A stretch of DNA of 64,000 bases from contig NZ_CP150302.1 in NCBI RefSeq assembly GCF_038051945.1, forward strand, positions 372,001 to 436,000. Reading direction: 5' to 3'. The notes beneath the pieces were generated by a model. The model worked only from the letters and a program-made list of their open reading frames with translations. It searched no databases and was not told the DNA's origin. Origin of the DNA: Paenibacillus sp. FSL H3-0469 (lineage in GTDB: Bacteria; Bacillota; Bacilli; Paenibacillales; Paenibacillaceae). Positions within the stretch are counted from its first letter, which is position 1. Every line of letters begins with the position of its first letter. Below, piece after piece: positions 35,699-45,400 of this stretch. The translations under genes were made by a program, and so were the position numbers.

Positions 35699-36385
35699 AT
35701 GAAGAACGGCTTGAAGCACATCTTATTTGATCTGGACGGCACATTGACTGACCCCAAGGAAGGCATTACCAAAAGCGTGGAGTATGCGCTTAACCAATTC
35801 AGCATAGAGGTGGAGCATCCTGACCTGCTGATTCCGTACATAGGTCCGCCGTTATACGATTCTTTCATCGAAATTCAAGGCTTCACAGCAGAGGCAGCGG
35901 CACAGGCTGTGGAGTTCTACCGGGAGCGTTACCGGACGCTGGGGATGTTCGAGAACCATGTGATTCCAGGCATACCTGAGCTGCTGGAGAGCTTGAAGGC
36001 CAAGGGATTCGAGCTGTATGTAGCAACCTCCAAGCCTATTGTGTTCGCAGAGCAGATCCTCCGGCATTATGAGCTGGACGGGTTCTTCAAGTACGCGGCT
36101 GGCAGCAATCTGGACGGAACACGCTCGAAGAAGCGCGAGGTGATTCAGCATGTACTGGATGAGAATAATCTGCTTGCTTCGCAGTCGCTGATGATCGGGG
36201 ACCGGGAGCATGATATTATCGGTGCAAAAGCCTGCGGCGTAGCCTCAGTGGGCGTGTTGTTCGGCTATGGTTCCGAGGAAGAATTAACAGCGGCCGGAGC
36301 GGATTATATTGCGCATACGGTGGAAGAAGTGGGGGATATTATCCTGCGGATACAGAGGAATGAGCTGAACGGATTAAAGATTTAA
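35699..36385 (+). CDS. HAD family phosphatase, phosphoglycolate phosphatase-like
   Basis: A 228-residue HAD hydrolase of the Gph/PpaX subgroup: motif I FDLDGTLTD with the nucleophile Asp, motif II ATSKP, motif III Lys region, and motif IV IGDREHDIIGA. An alpha-helical cap lies between I and II. The start is uncertain: ATG 35699 fits homology, but ATG 35657 has a purine-rich stretch before it. The substrate may be phosphoglycolate, pyrophosphate or a sugar phosphate. Confidence 0.87.
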   Translation: MKNGLKHILFDLDGTLTDPKEGITKSVEYALNQFSIEVEHPDLLIPYIGPPLYDSFIEIQGFTAEAAAQAVEFYRERYRTLGMFENHVIPGIPELLESLKAKGFELYVATSKPIVFAEQILRHYELDGFFKYAAGSNLDGTRSKKREVIQHVLDENNLLASQSLMIGDREHDIIGAKACGVASVGVLFGYGSEEELTAAGADYIAHTVEEVGDIILRIQRNELNGLKI

Positions 36386-36429
36386 GTGGTCAAGCGGGCA
36401 GTGACTTTTAAGTTTTTTTCAGCGCGGTA

Positions 36430-36459
36430 TTGACTTCTGGCGAAGACCGTGCGTATTAT
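36430..36459 (+). promoter_or_regulatory. SigmaA promoter of the thrS T-box leader
   Basis: TTGACT (36430-36435), an 18-base spacer, TATTAT (36454-36459). Confidence 0.7.
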
Positions 36460-36465
36460 GTAACC

Positions 36466-36778
36466 AGCAACACCATAACCAAGGCAATGACCAGAGACAG
36501 GATATCCCGTGAGGACTGACCAGAGAGAGAAGTGCAAGGTGAGAGCTTCTTACAGAGACCAGCCGGATGTTACCCCTCTATAGCCGTGACACTGAACCCT
36601 CCTGCTGTTAGCGAGGCTGTAAATGTCACCGCCCCATCCCCGTTAACGGATGCCATGAGGATTGTACTGATCACATTTCCGCCGAACAGCCGGGGGTTAA
36701 GTGACGTATAGTCGAATTAGGGTGGAACCACGAGCTTAAGACGCACTCGTCCCTTTCCGGGATGAGATGCGTTTTTTT
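36466..36778 (+). promoter_or_regulatory. T-box riboswitch for threonyl-tRNA synthetase
   Basis: A leader of about 310 bases. Distal stem I signature AGAGAG...GGTGAGAG lies near 36521-36545. Specifier ACC (Thr) is at 36572-36574 in the context TGTT-ACC-CCTCTATAGCC. The T-box sequence AGGGTGGAACCACG is at 36719-36732. The terminator ACGCACTCGTCCC/GGGATGAGATGCGT with T7 is at 36741-36778. Uncharged tRNA-Thr should favour antitermination and thrS expression. A further 259 bases, mostly the copy B element, separate the terminator from thrS. Confidence 0.9.
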
Positions 36779-36844
36779 GTGTTTTTATATACTAACCTAA
36801 TATAAGAAGCACTTAATAAATAACAAAAAGCGAAAAGAAACGAA

Positions 36845-36985
36845 GGGGAAATTTGGAACTGGAGGAGCGGTAGCGTCCGCCTTTGTCAACGGATTTTACC
36901 CGCAAATTGCGGATTGAATCAGGAAATCTGTTGACAACAGCGGCTGGAAGTCCAAATGTTCACCGTAGTGACAATTACGCTTCTA
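36845..36985 (+). ncRNA. Candidate structured RNA element, copy B
   Basis: Second copy of the element at 20741-20880. Pairings: ATTTGGA (36851-36857) with TCCAAAT (36951-36957); GCGG/CCGC (36867-36880); 36887-36897 with 36923-36933; inner hairpin CCGCA-AAT-TGCGG (36900-36912), keeping the same AAT triloop as copy A while two of five pairs change together. It lies downstream of the T-box terminator and within the thrS 5' UTR, 50 bases before the start codon. Confidence 0.7.
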
Positions 36986-37037
36986 GTTCCGATCCTAAGT
37001 GCGTCTTATATACACTCAAGAAATGGAGGCCAAAATC

Positions 37038-38951
37038 ATGGATATTCAAGTGCAGTTGCCGGATGGAGCAAGTAGGAGGTATTCGCGTAACACCACAATT
37101 GCGCAGATTGCGGAGTCGATTAGCGTAAGTCTAAGGAAGAATGCAGTAGCCGGCAAAATCGATGGCAATCTCGTTGACCTTGATTGTCCGGTTGAAGGGG
37201 ACAGCCTCGTGGAGATCGTGTCAGCGGACAGCAGCGACGGGCTGATGATTCACAGACACAGCACAGCCCATGTGATGGCCCAAGCCATCAAACGGATCTA
37301 TGGAGAACGGAACGTGAAGCTGGGCATTGGTCCGGTGATCGAGGACGGCTTCTATTACGATATAGATATTGCTCAGCCTCTGTCCAGCGAGGATCTTGCT
37401 GCGATTGAGCGGGAGATGGGGAAGATCATCAAGGAGAACCTGCCGATCCGGCGCCGGGTGGTCAGCCGGGTGGAAGCGGTGCAGTTCTTTGAACAGCAGG
37501 AAGAGCCGCTGAAGCTGGAGCTGCTCCGGGATTTGCCGGAGGACGCGGTAATCAGCCTATATGAGCAAGGCGAATTCACGGACCTCTGCCGGGGGCCGCA
37601 TCTGCCCTCCACTGGCCGGATCAAGGCGTTCAAGCTGCTTAGTGTTGCGGGTGCCTACTGGCGCGGGGATGCTGACAATCAGGTGCTTCAGCGGATATAC
37701 GGCACAGCCTTCCTGAGCGCTGCGGCACTTGAAGCGCATCTGCACCTGCTGGAGGAAGCGAAGAAACGGGATCACCGCAAGCTGGGCAAGGAGCTAGGCT
37801 TGTTCATGTTCTCCGAGGAAGCGCCCGGAATGCCGTTTTACCTGGCCAAAGGGATGCTGATCCGCACAGCACTGGAGGATTTCTCCCGCAGGCTGCAGCG
37901 TGCCGACGGGTACGAAGAGGTCCGCTCGCCGCTGATGATGAACCGCCGTCTGTGGGAGCAATCCGGACATTGGGATCATTACAAGGATGAGATGTATTTC
38001 ACGAAGGTGGATGAGACAGATTTTGCATTGAAGCCGATGAACTGTCCGGGACACATGCTGATCTACAAGAACAGCCTCCGTTCCTACCGGGATCTGCCGA
38101 TCCGTATTGCGGAATACGGCCAGGTTCACCGCCATGAATCCTCCGGCGCGCTGAACGGGATGATGCGGGTCCGTACCTTTTGCCAGGATGATGCCCATTT
38201 GTTCGTGCTGCCGGAGCAGATTGAGTCCGAGATTACAAGGGTGCTGGAGCTGATCGATCAGTTCTATTCCATCTTCGGATTCGAGTACAAGGTCGAGCTG
38301 TCTACACGCCCGGAGGACTATATGGGTTCCGAAGAGCTCTGGGATCAGGCGGAAGAGTCGCTTGTGCGGGTGCTGAAGAAGAATGGAATCGAGTACCGGG
38401 TGAATGAAGGAGATGGCGCTTTTTACGGACCGAAGATTGATTTCCATGTCCTCGATGCCCTGAAGCGGAGCTGGCAATGCGGTACCATTCAACTGGATTT
38501 CCAGATGCCCGAGAAGTTCGACCTGACTTATATTGGCGAAGATAACAACAAGCATCGTCCGGTTGTCATTCATCGTGCGGTGTTCGGCTCCATTGACCGG
38601 TTCATGGGTATTCTTACAGAGCACTATAGCGGAGCGTTCCCGCTGTGGCTGTCTCCGGTGCAGGTTAAGCTGCTGCCAGTCTCTGTGGTTCATGACGAGT
38701 ATGCCGAGCAGGTCAGAAGACAGCTGGCAACAGCCGGACTGCGGGTGGAGGTAGATTCCCGGAATGAGAAGCTGGGCTACAGAATCCGTGAAGCTCAGCT
38801 GGAGAAAATCCCTTATATGCTGGTGCTGGGAGATCAGGAGCAGAATGACGGGACAATCTCGGTACGAAGCCGTGCGGAGAACACATTATTCACACTGGGC
38901 GTGCCGGAGTTCATTCAGCAACTGACTGCTAAGATTGACGGATGGGAATAA
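37038..38951 (+). CDS. thrS: Threonyl-tRNA synthetase
   Basis: A 637-residue class II synthetase: TGS domain (about 1-62), editing domain with HRHSTAHVM (HxxxH) and CRGPHLPSTG, and catalytic core with zinc ligand Cys in MNCPGHMLIYK. The motif 2 region is HRHESSGALNGMMRVR and motif 3 lies near VIHRAVFGSIDRFMG. An anticodon-binding domain ends the protein. The start at 37038 has TGGAGG eight bases upstream. It is controlled by the Thr T-box. It may be one of two paralogues (thrS/thrZ) as in Bacillus. Confidence 0.96.
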   Translation: MDIQVQLPDGASRRYSRNTTIAQIAESISVSLRKNAVAGKIDGNLVDLDCPVEGDSLVEIVSADSSDGLMIHRHSTAHVMAQAIKRIYGERNVKLGIGPVIEDGFYYDIDIAQPLSSEDLAAIEREMGKIIKENLPIRRRVVSRVEAVQFFEQQEEPLKLELLRDLPEDAVISLYEQGEFTDLCRGPHLPSTGRIKAFKLLSVAGAYWRGDADNQVLQRIYGTAFLSAAALEAHLHLLEEAKKRDHRKLGKELGLFMFSEEAPGMPFYLAKGMLIRTALEDFSRRLQRADGYEEVRSPLMMNRRLWEQSGHWDHYKDEMYFTKVDETDFALKPMNCPGHMLIYKNSLRSYRDLPIRIAEYGQVHRHESSGALNGMMRVRTFCQDDAHLFVLPEQIESEITRVLELIDQFYSIFGFEYKVELSTRPEDYMGSEELWDQAEESLVRVLKKNGIEYRVNEGDGAFYGPKIDFHVLDALKRSWQCGTIQLDFQMPEKFDLTYIGEDNNKHRPVVIHRAVFGSIDRFMGILTEHYSGAFPLWLSPVQVKLLPVSVVHDEYAEQVRRQLATAGLRVEVDSRNEKLGYRIREAQLEKIPYMLVLGDQEQNDGTISVRSRAENTLFTLGVPEFIQQLTAKIDGWE

Positions 38952-39011
38952 ATCGCTTCATATATAACAGGTGAGAAGTATAACAGGTAAAAAGATATAG
39001 GGGGAAATCAG

Positions 39012-39608
39012 GTGACGGCAATAGAAACAGTGCAGCATGAAGGCAACGTAATCCGGCTTGTGCCTTTGACGGCGGAGCATAAACCTGAGCTTACCAAGGT
39101 GCTGCACAATCCGCTAATTTGGGAATACACCTGGAGACGGATTAGCTCTGAGGAAGAGGCAGGACAACTAGTGGATGCGGCTCTGGCGAATCAGGCAGCA
39201 GGCAAGGATATGCCCTATGTGATGGTGGAGCAGGCATCCGGCCGAATCTTAGGGACTACGAGGTTAATGCATCTGGATCGTACGCATCGTAATGCAGAGA
39301 TCGGCTGCACCTGGATCTCAACGGATTACTGGAGAACAGCGGTGAATACGGAGTCGAAGCTGCTTTTGCTGCAATACGCCTTCGAGGTGCTGGGGCTGAT
39401 CCGGGTAGACTTCTCCATTGTCAGTGACAATCTTCGCTCGCGGCGGGCCATTGAGCGGATTGGAGCGGCCTTGGAGGGCGTTCTGCGCAAGCACCGGATC
39501 ACCGCTGACGGTACGGTTATGGACAATGTGCTGTACAGTATTATTGATGAGGAATGGCCTGCGGTGAAGCAGAATCTGCTATATCTAGTGAATGAGAAGT
39601 ACAATTAG
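39012..39608 (+). CDS. GNAT acetyltransferase, RimJ/RimL-like
   Basis: A 198-residue N-acetyltransferase starting at GTG. It has the RimJ/L-type tail of conserved words: GTTRLMHLDRTHRNAEIGCTWI, RVDFSIVSDNLRSRRAIERIGA, EGVLRKHRITADG. It uses acetyl-CoA; the acceptor (protein N-terminus or small amine) is unknown. It is 60 bases after thrS and probably co-transcribed. Confidence 0.87.
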   Translation: MTAIETVQHEGNVIRLVPLTAEHKPELTKVLHNPLIWEYTWRRISSEEEAGQLVDAALANQAAGKDMPYVMVEQASGRILGTTRLMHLDRTHRNAEIGCTWISTDYWRTAVNTESKLLLLQYAFEVLGLIRVDFSIVSDNLRSRRAIERIGAALEGVLRKHRITADGTVMDNVLYSIIDEEWPAVKQNLLYLVNEKYN

Positions 39609-39646
39609 TAGAGAGATCTTATCCCCGCAAAAACGCCACTTTTTGC

Positions 39647-39787
39647 AGCGTAACGGACTCCGGCGACCTTATAGTCTCGCTATGAGACGTTTCGGAGCTG
39701 AAGTGCAAAGGATAAGGCCTGTGGAGTCCGTTACTCGCCCCATTGGTGACTTTCTTTCCAAATAAGAGTACCTCAGTCCGTTACGCT
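39647..39787. repeat. MITE-like element with 13-bp terminal inverted repeats
   Basis: A 141-base segment bounded by AGCGTAACGGACT (39647-39659) and its exact complement AGTCCGTTACGCT (39775-39787). Inside, GTAACGGACTCC...CCTTAT (39650-39672) pairs again with ATAAGG...GGAGTCCGTTAC (39712-39734), and GTCTC/GAGAC forms a small hairpin near 39674-39688. There is no ORF. It resembles a non-autonomous mobile or dispersed palindromic repeat. Confidence 0.7.
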
Positions 39788-39912
39788 AAGCCAAACGCTC
39801 TGAAGAACAACGCCTTCTTGGAAAAAATGTAATTTGAAGGGGGAATACGTCTGATCCACGATTTTAAATCTGATAAGGTACTAGCGTTATACTGTGAATT
39901 CGTGCCATAACA

Positions 39913-39948
39913 TAGAGGAGTCCTAACAAGGGCTCCTCTATTCATTTT
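39913..39948 (+). terminator. Possible terminator
   Basis: TAGAGGAG pairs with CTCCTCTA, followed by TTCATTTT. It would end transcripts from thrS/GNAT before the SMC operon. Confidence 0.55.
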
Positions 39949-39973
39949 GCAAATAGCCATATCTATGAAACAT

Positions 39974-39982
39974 TGTTATAAT
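39974..39982 (+). promoter_or_regulatory. Extended -10 promoter candidate for the SMC operon
   Basis: TGT-TATAAT is a perfect extended -10 with no clear -35. It would give a leader of about 160 bases before the gene at 40152. Nothing else recognisable lies in 39990-40151. Confidence 0.45.
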
Positions 39983-40151
39983 AGAAAGACATGAGAATAG
40001 AAACATACATTCCCATTATTTCGGGGTCCTGAGCATTAACAAACTGTCTATAACTGTGTATGTTCCGGCCCAACCTTCACCCTGCGGTGCAGATTTGGGT
40101 TTATGTTATGTTGTAGGGAAATTATGAAGTGATGGCGAGGTTGGCAAGAGC

Positions 40152-41657
40152 ATGAACTGGAATGATTTCGGAGAACGGAACAAGCGGCTGAACCCCTTAT
40201 GGAGTCTGGGCGCAGGCATGAATCTGGGTGAGCTGCAGCCGTATAAGGAAATGATTGCGCTTAGTGTGCTGCTGCAGGTCTATTATCTGGAGCTGGAATC
40301 GAATGAACAGCGGGCAAGGGAGGATCTGGTGGATCTGGCCTGGAGCTCGCTGGAACGCTTCGGCATAGCGAAGCTGGGCAGCCCGGAATCGGTCGAACGG
40401 CTGGTAGACGGACTGCTGTGGAGCGGCAGCGGCGGGGATTTCGAGGCCCATTATTACGATGACCATACCCGGCAGATCGGGGTTCAGAAGTACAAGTATT
40501 TCACTGTGGATGAGGATGCTACACGTATCAGCTGGGAAGAGAACGGGACGACCATCTACCGGCTCTCCGAGTATGCGATGGAGCTGATCTTCATGAGCCA
40601 CGAGATTATCGATGAGTTCCAGGTCAGCATCAAGCTGCTGGAGATTCAGATGCACATCAAGCATGGACGGGTTACCCGGGCGATGCAGGATGTGAATGAG
40701 CTGATCTCCCGCGTGCGCAAAATGACCCAGCAGCAGCAGGAATACCGCAATGCCTTGCGCCGTAATCCGAAGCATATCTTCAGCGAATACGGCACCCAGC
40801 GGCATGAGCGGCTGGAGGAGATCCACCAGCAATTTGACGAGGAACGCAAGCATTTCGATAATATCCACCGTTCGCTGGCCCGGCTGGCTAATGACGAGAA
40901 GGATGTCATTGATTTCAATGAGCTGCGTCAGCTCTCCGAGCGGGTGGAGCTGTCCCGGCGGGTGCATGATGAGCTGGCCGAGGTCGTGCTGAGCATTTTC
41001 GAAGCAGAGACGAATCTGCGGCTGAACTTCCCGGAGTTATTCTGGGGAGCAGCAGGCTTCAACTTCCGCACCCATGTGTGGGAGGAATGGGTGAAGCCCG
41101 AAGGGCTGCGGGATGGGGATAGCCTGGAGACGCTGATCAGCGGGCTGTTCTCGCCCAGCCAGGATTTCATCTATCCGCTGGCCTGGGCCTGGGAAGAGCA
41201 GGAGGCCGGCTTCTTGCCGGAGGATACGCAGGATGCGCCGGAGGAAGCCGGGGAAGAAGAGGACATCCATTATGTGCCCAGAGGTATTCCCTGGACCGAG
41301 GTATGCGAGCTATGGCTGCCGGTTATAGCCGGAGTGACTGCGCAAGGCAGCTTCACCTTCACTGCGGAGGCGTTCACGGAGCAGGAGCAGCGGCGCTGGG
41401 CGGATTGCCCGGATGCCGTGGATTTGTGGGTGCAATTTTTCCATACCGTAATTACTGTCGAGGAGCAGGAAGCGGAGGGCCATGGCGTGGCGGACGAATG
41501 CCAGAAGCTGCTTCAGCGGCTGATGCTGGACCACCCGGAGCTGGAAGTGCTGCGCGGCGCAAGGCTGCGGACCACCATCTCTTCACAGCAGCAGGGCAGC
41601 ATCCGTATCCCCGGCCTTGAGATCAGCCCTTATACCATTACTATTGTAGAGAAGTGA
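40152..41657 (+). CDS. JetA/MukF-like kleisin subunit of an SMC complex
   Basis: A 501-residue cytoplasmic protein. N-terminal winged-helix-like region (about 1-150), a long coiled coil (about 165-290, rich in Glu/Gln/Arg), and a C-terminal region with acidic linker (about 355-375) and a second winged-helix-like end. It is first in a tight operon with a 252-residue partner (12-base gap) and a giant SMC ATPase, the order kleisin-KITE-SMC of Wadjet jetABC and MksFEB. Assignment rests on order, sizes and predicted architecture, not on a recognised family motif. A complex of this kind extrudes DNA loops and, in Wadjet, restricts circular plasmids. Confidence 0.72.
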   Translation: MNWNDFGERNKRLNPLWSLGAGMNLGELQPYKEMIALSVLLQVYYLELESNEQRAREDLVDLAWSSLERFGIAKLGSPESVERLVDGLLWSGSGGDFEAHYYDDHTRQIGVQKYKYFTVDEDATRISWEENGTTIYRLSEYAMELIFMSHEIIDEFQVSIKLLEIQMHIKHGRVTRAMQDVNELISRVRKMTQQQQEYRNALRRNPKHIFSEYGTQRHERLEEIHQQFDEERKHFDNIHRSLARLANDEKDVIDFNELRQLSERVELSRRVHDELAEVVLSIFEAETNLRLNFPELFWGAAGFNFRTHVWEEWVKPEGLRDGDSLETLISGLFSPSQDFIYPLAWAWEEQEAGFLPEDTQDAPEEAGEEEDIHYVPRGIPWTEVCELWLPVIAGVTAQGSFTFTAEAFTEQEQRRWADCPDAVDLWVQFFHTVITVEEQEAEGHGVADECQKLLQRLMLDHPELEVLRGARLRTTISSQQQGSIRIPGLEISPYTITIVEK

Positions 41658-41669
41658 GATGATTCGGAT

Positions 41670-42428
41670 ATGAGTTATTCCCTAGAGCAAGTTCAGCAGG
41701 CTTCCAGGCTGTTCTTCGACCTGCTTCGGCGCAAGGTGATTCCGCTGGATGATCCCGCTGCGGCCGAATGTCTGCAGGATACCGCCGCTTATGATGCCCT
41801 GCAATATGTAGCCAAAGAAGCCGGCTGCCGGATTATGAATTCCGGTCACCGCCTGCACCTGCTCGTGAGTCCGATCGGCTCCGGGTTCGCCAGCAACTTC
41901 ACTCAGCTGCGTAATAAATATTCACGGATTGAGCGCAAGACGCATTTACATATCATTAACGTTATTATCCTCGTCTTCCTGGCGGAGATGGATCAGGATG
42001 AGCAGCACTTCAAGCCGGGACAGGACAGCATGTCCTATATTCAGTTGTCAGATCAGGTATCCGAGCTGTTCCAAGGCTGGATCGGCATGGATGAAGACGG
42101 CAGCTTCAGCAAGCAGTGGCGGCTGGATATCCAGGCCATGCACAGAGTGTGGACCAGCCTCTATATGCAGACCCGCAGCCAGGAGGAGGGGGATTCGCTG
42201 ACCCGCGGCGCAGGCTCCCGGATTGGTCTCATTCACGAAGGAATGAAGCTGCTGGAGGAGGAGCATCTGGTGTTCATTTCGGAGAATGAGAAGCGGATTT
42301 TCCCAAGGGAAGAGCTGTACGAGCGGATGCGTTATCTCTATCACGATGTGGACCGGTACAAAGAGCTGAAGGCTCTGGTTGGCCGGACACTCAGCGAACA
42401 GGAGGGTGAAGCCCATGCCGCGCATTGA
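41670..42428 (+). CDS. JetB/MukE-like KITE subunit of an SMC complex
   Basis: A 252-residue protein, mostly helical with predicted winged-helix elements (about 10-60 and 195-235). It contains RNKYSRIERKTHLHIINVIILVF, a hydrophobic helix that is probably a core, not a membrane span. The size and middle position fit the MukE/JetB KITE dimer that bridges kleisin and SMC heads. The start of the SMC gene lies 14 bases before its stop, so the two are translationally coupled. Confidence 0.7.
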   Translation: MSYSLEQVQQASRLFFDLLRRKVIPLDDPAAAECLQDTAAYDALQYVAKEAGCRIMNSGHRLHLLVSPIGSGFASNFTQLRNKYSRIERKTHLHIINVIILVFLAEMDQDEQHFKPGQDSMSYIQLSDQVSELFQGWIGMDEDGSFSKQWRLDIQAMHRVWTSLYMQTRSQEEGDSLTRGAGSRIGLIHEGMKLLEEEHLVFISENEKRIFPREELYERMRYLYHDVDRYKELKALVGRTLSEQEGEAHAAH

Positions 42429-45400
42429 GCGGATCCGCATCGCCGGACTCAAATACGAGAAGATGCTGAAGAAATATGAGGATATGATCCTCGATCTGTG
42501 TAATGAAGAGGGCCCGGCCAATACCCTGATTACGCTGATGAACGGCGGGGGGAAGGGCGTGCTGCTGCAGTCGATTTTCCAGTTGCTGATGCCTAGAGCC
42601 GCTTGGGGTAAGGATAATGAGAACCAGGTCGAAGCCTTCTTCCACAATCACAAAAAACAGCTGAAGCCCTACACCTTCCACGTGGCTATCGAATGGCGGC
42701 TTGACGATAAGGAACGGACGGAGTATATCACCACCGGGATCGCGATGACCGCCCAGCATTCCATGGACCAGCTTGAGATCAAAGTCGATTATCTGCTGTA
42801 CGCGCTGCTGAAATATGAAGAGACGGCTGAGCTTACACTCTCCACCCTGCCTTTGTATGATCATGAGCTGAATACGCCCGCGAGCTTCGAAGCGGTTCAG
42901 CAGTTTGTGCGGGAACGGCGGGGTGAGATTAATGTCTACGGCAGCAGCAGCTCCGATCTGAAGAAATATTATGCCTATCTGGCTGACCATGATATCCATA
43001 TCGATGAATGGCGCAATATGCGCAGAATCAACGGGGAAGAGGGCGGCATCAAGGGCTATTTCCAGAAAAATGATGCCTTCACCAATCATAATCTCTTCGA
43101 GCGGCTGATTATTCCAGAGATCGGTTCCAGTCTGGGAGGGAGCCTGCGCGAGGATGAAGGCTCGCTTCAGCGGATGTTCGTGGATACCGCTACAGTTGCA
43201 CAGCGGCTGCCGATGCTGGAGCAGCGCGAGCGGGCTTTTGCCGAGTTCACCTCTCTTGCGGCTCCTTTGTATGAAGCGGTGAAGCTCGGAACGGAGGCGG
43301 ATCTCAGCTTCCGGGAGACCGAACGGCTCGGAGCCCAGCTCTATACCGTTATTCATGATGAACTGAAGCAGGCGGAAGACAAGCGCCGCAGAACAGCGGA
43401 TGAGCTGGCTGGACATTATCTGGAAGCGAAGACGCTCAGATTCGAGAGCGATAATCTGAAGTACCTGCGGCTGAAGGAAGAGCATGACGGCAAACAGGAG
43501 CATTTCAGAGCCGTCTCAGACAATCAGACACGGGCCAAGCAGCGTCTGGAAGAATCGAAGCAGAGGGAGAAGTCGCTGGAGGTCGCCCATTATCTGGCCC
43601 GGCGCAAGCTGCAGCTTCGTCAGATGGAGCAGTGGCAGAAGGAGATTGAAGCCATCGAAGGGTCGCTTGCGATGAAGGAGCGCCAAGAGGTGATTCAAGG
43701 GGCCAAGCAGGAGCTGCGGATACAGTGGGAGCAGGTATACCGGTTATGGCAGGCGAAGAGTCTCTTCTACAGCGCGCAGCAGCAGTCTCATGTAGCGGAA
43801 GAGCAGATTCTGCGCAAGGGCAGGGAGGAGCTGCTGCTGGAGCTTGGCAGACTGGATGGGAAGCTGCAGGAATTAACAGCCTTGATCCGTCAGTATACAG
43901 AGGATCTGGGTGTGTTCGCTTCCCGCCACGGGCAGGAAGCTGCCCACTCACCGGGAGCCGCCCTTCAGCGCGCGCTGATTGCAGCCAGAGGGCTGACTGA
44001 GCAGATAGAGGCCTTGAATGAACAGCGCAAGACCGCTGAGGACCAGAAGCTGTTACTGCATACGCAGCATACCCGGCTGGCCGAGAAGCTGCTGGGGGCC
44101 GAGGTTCAGGCAGAGGAGCTAACCGGGCGAATCGAAGCCCAGATGAACAAGGAGTCGCAGCTCTGGTCACAGCTCGTAGTGCTGCTGGAGATGTACGAGG
44201 AGCATCAGCTGCTTGGCGCGACAGCTCTATTCGAAGCGAAGCCTCTAATCCAGGAGCGGTTCATCCGCAGGCTGGAGGATACCGAGCAGCAGACGAAGCG
44301 GCTGCGGCGGGATTATTATCAGCAGCAGCTGGATGTCGAGCTGCAGCAGGAAGCCTACTGGCTGCCTAACCATGATATCGTAACGGTGAAGGATGCGCTG
44401 GATGCCCTCAAGATTAGTTCCATGACGGGCACCATGTATCTGAACGATCAGCCTTATCTGGTCCGCGAGGAGGAGCTGGAACGCCACCCGCTGCTTCCTT
44501 ACGGCCTGATTGTCACGAAGCGTGAAGCGGCTAAGCTGCAGCCGGAGCTGCTTAAGGAGCTTCTGCTTAAGGCTCCGGTCCCGATCTTCGTGCGCGAGGA
44601 GATGGCGGAGGGCGGTACAGACGCCTTCCTGCTGCTGGCGCATCAAGGGCCGCAGATGGTGTTGCAGCCAGATCATTTCCAGGAGTGGAAGCGGGGGATG
44701 GCCTCCAGACTCCGTGAGCAGGAGGAGGAGCTTCAGGCGCAGGAAGCGTATCTTGCCAAGCTGAGATCCGCCCGGCAGGAATATGAACGTCTCCATCAGG
44801 GCGAGCATACTGCAAGTCTGCGGGTCAGACAGAAGAGTGCGGAGACCCTGCTGCAGGAGATTCGCAGCCAGCTGAATGAAATGAACGCAGAACAGACACG
44901 CTATGAGGAGGTTCTGGATGGAATTTCCAGAGACCTGTCAGCCTGCGAAGCGGATAAGTCCGAGCAGGAGACCCGGGAGGCGGCGCTGCGGGAGTGGAGT
45001 GAGCGGAGCCGGAAGTACGAGCAGAACTATACAGACAAGCACAAGTCTGTGGAGCAGAAGAATAATCTCAGCAAAGAGATTGCAGTGAAGGACCAGCAGC
45101 TCGCCCGGCTGAAGGCGGAGATGGACAGCCTCGCCTTACAGCGCGAGAAATGGATCGGAGATGCCCGTTATTCCGTGTTCCCGCGGCTGCAGAACTGGTT
45201 CCCGGACATACAGTTCCCCGGTGAGTCTGCGGGTGCGAAAGTTCAGGGTGCTGATACTGAGACGGATGCTAAGGCAGATGAAGCTGCTGCCGATGAAGTA
45301 CTGAATGAGACGGTGCAGGACAAGCTGCTGCAGCTGCTCAGTACAGCCGAGAGTCTTCAGCAGTCGTTAAGCCAGAATGAGCTGGAGATCCGCACAAGAA

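Noticed and set aside
42391..43503. 370-codon minus-strand frame within the SMC gene
   Set aside because: It is antisense to coiled-coil coding sequence and shows no protein-like motifs.
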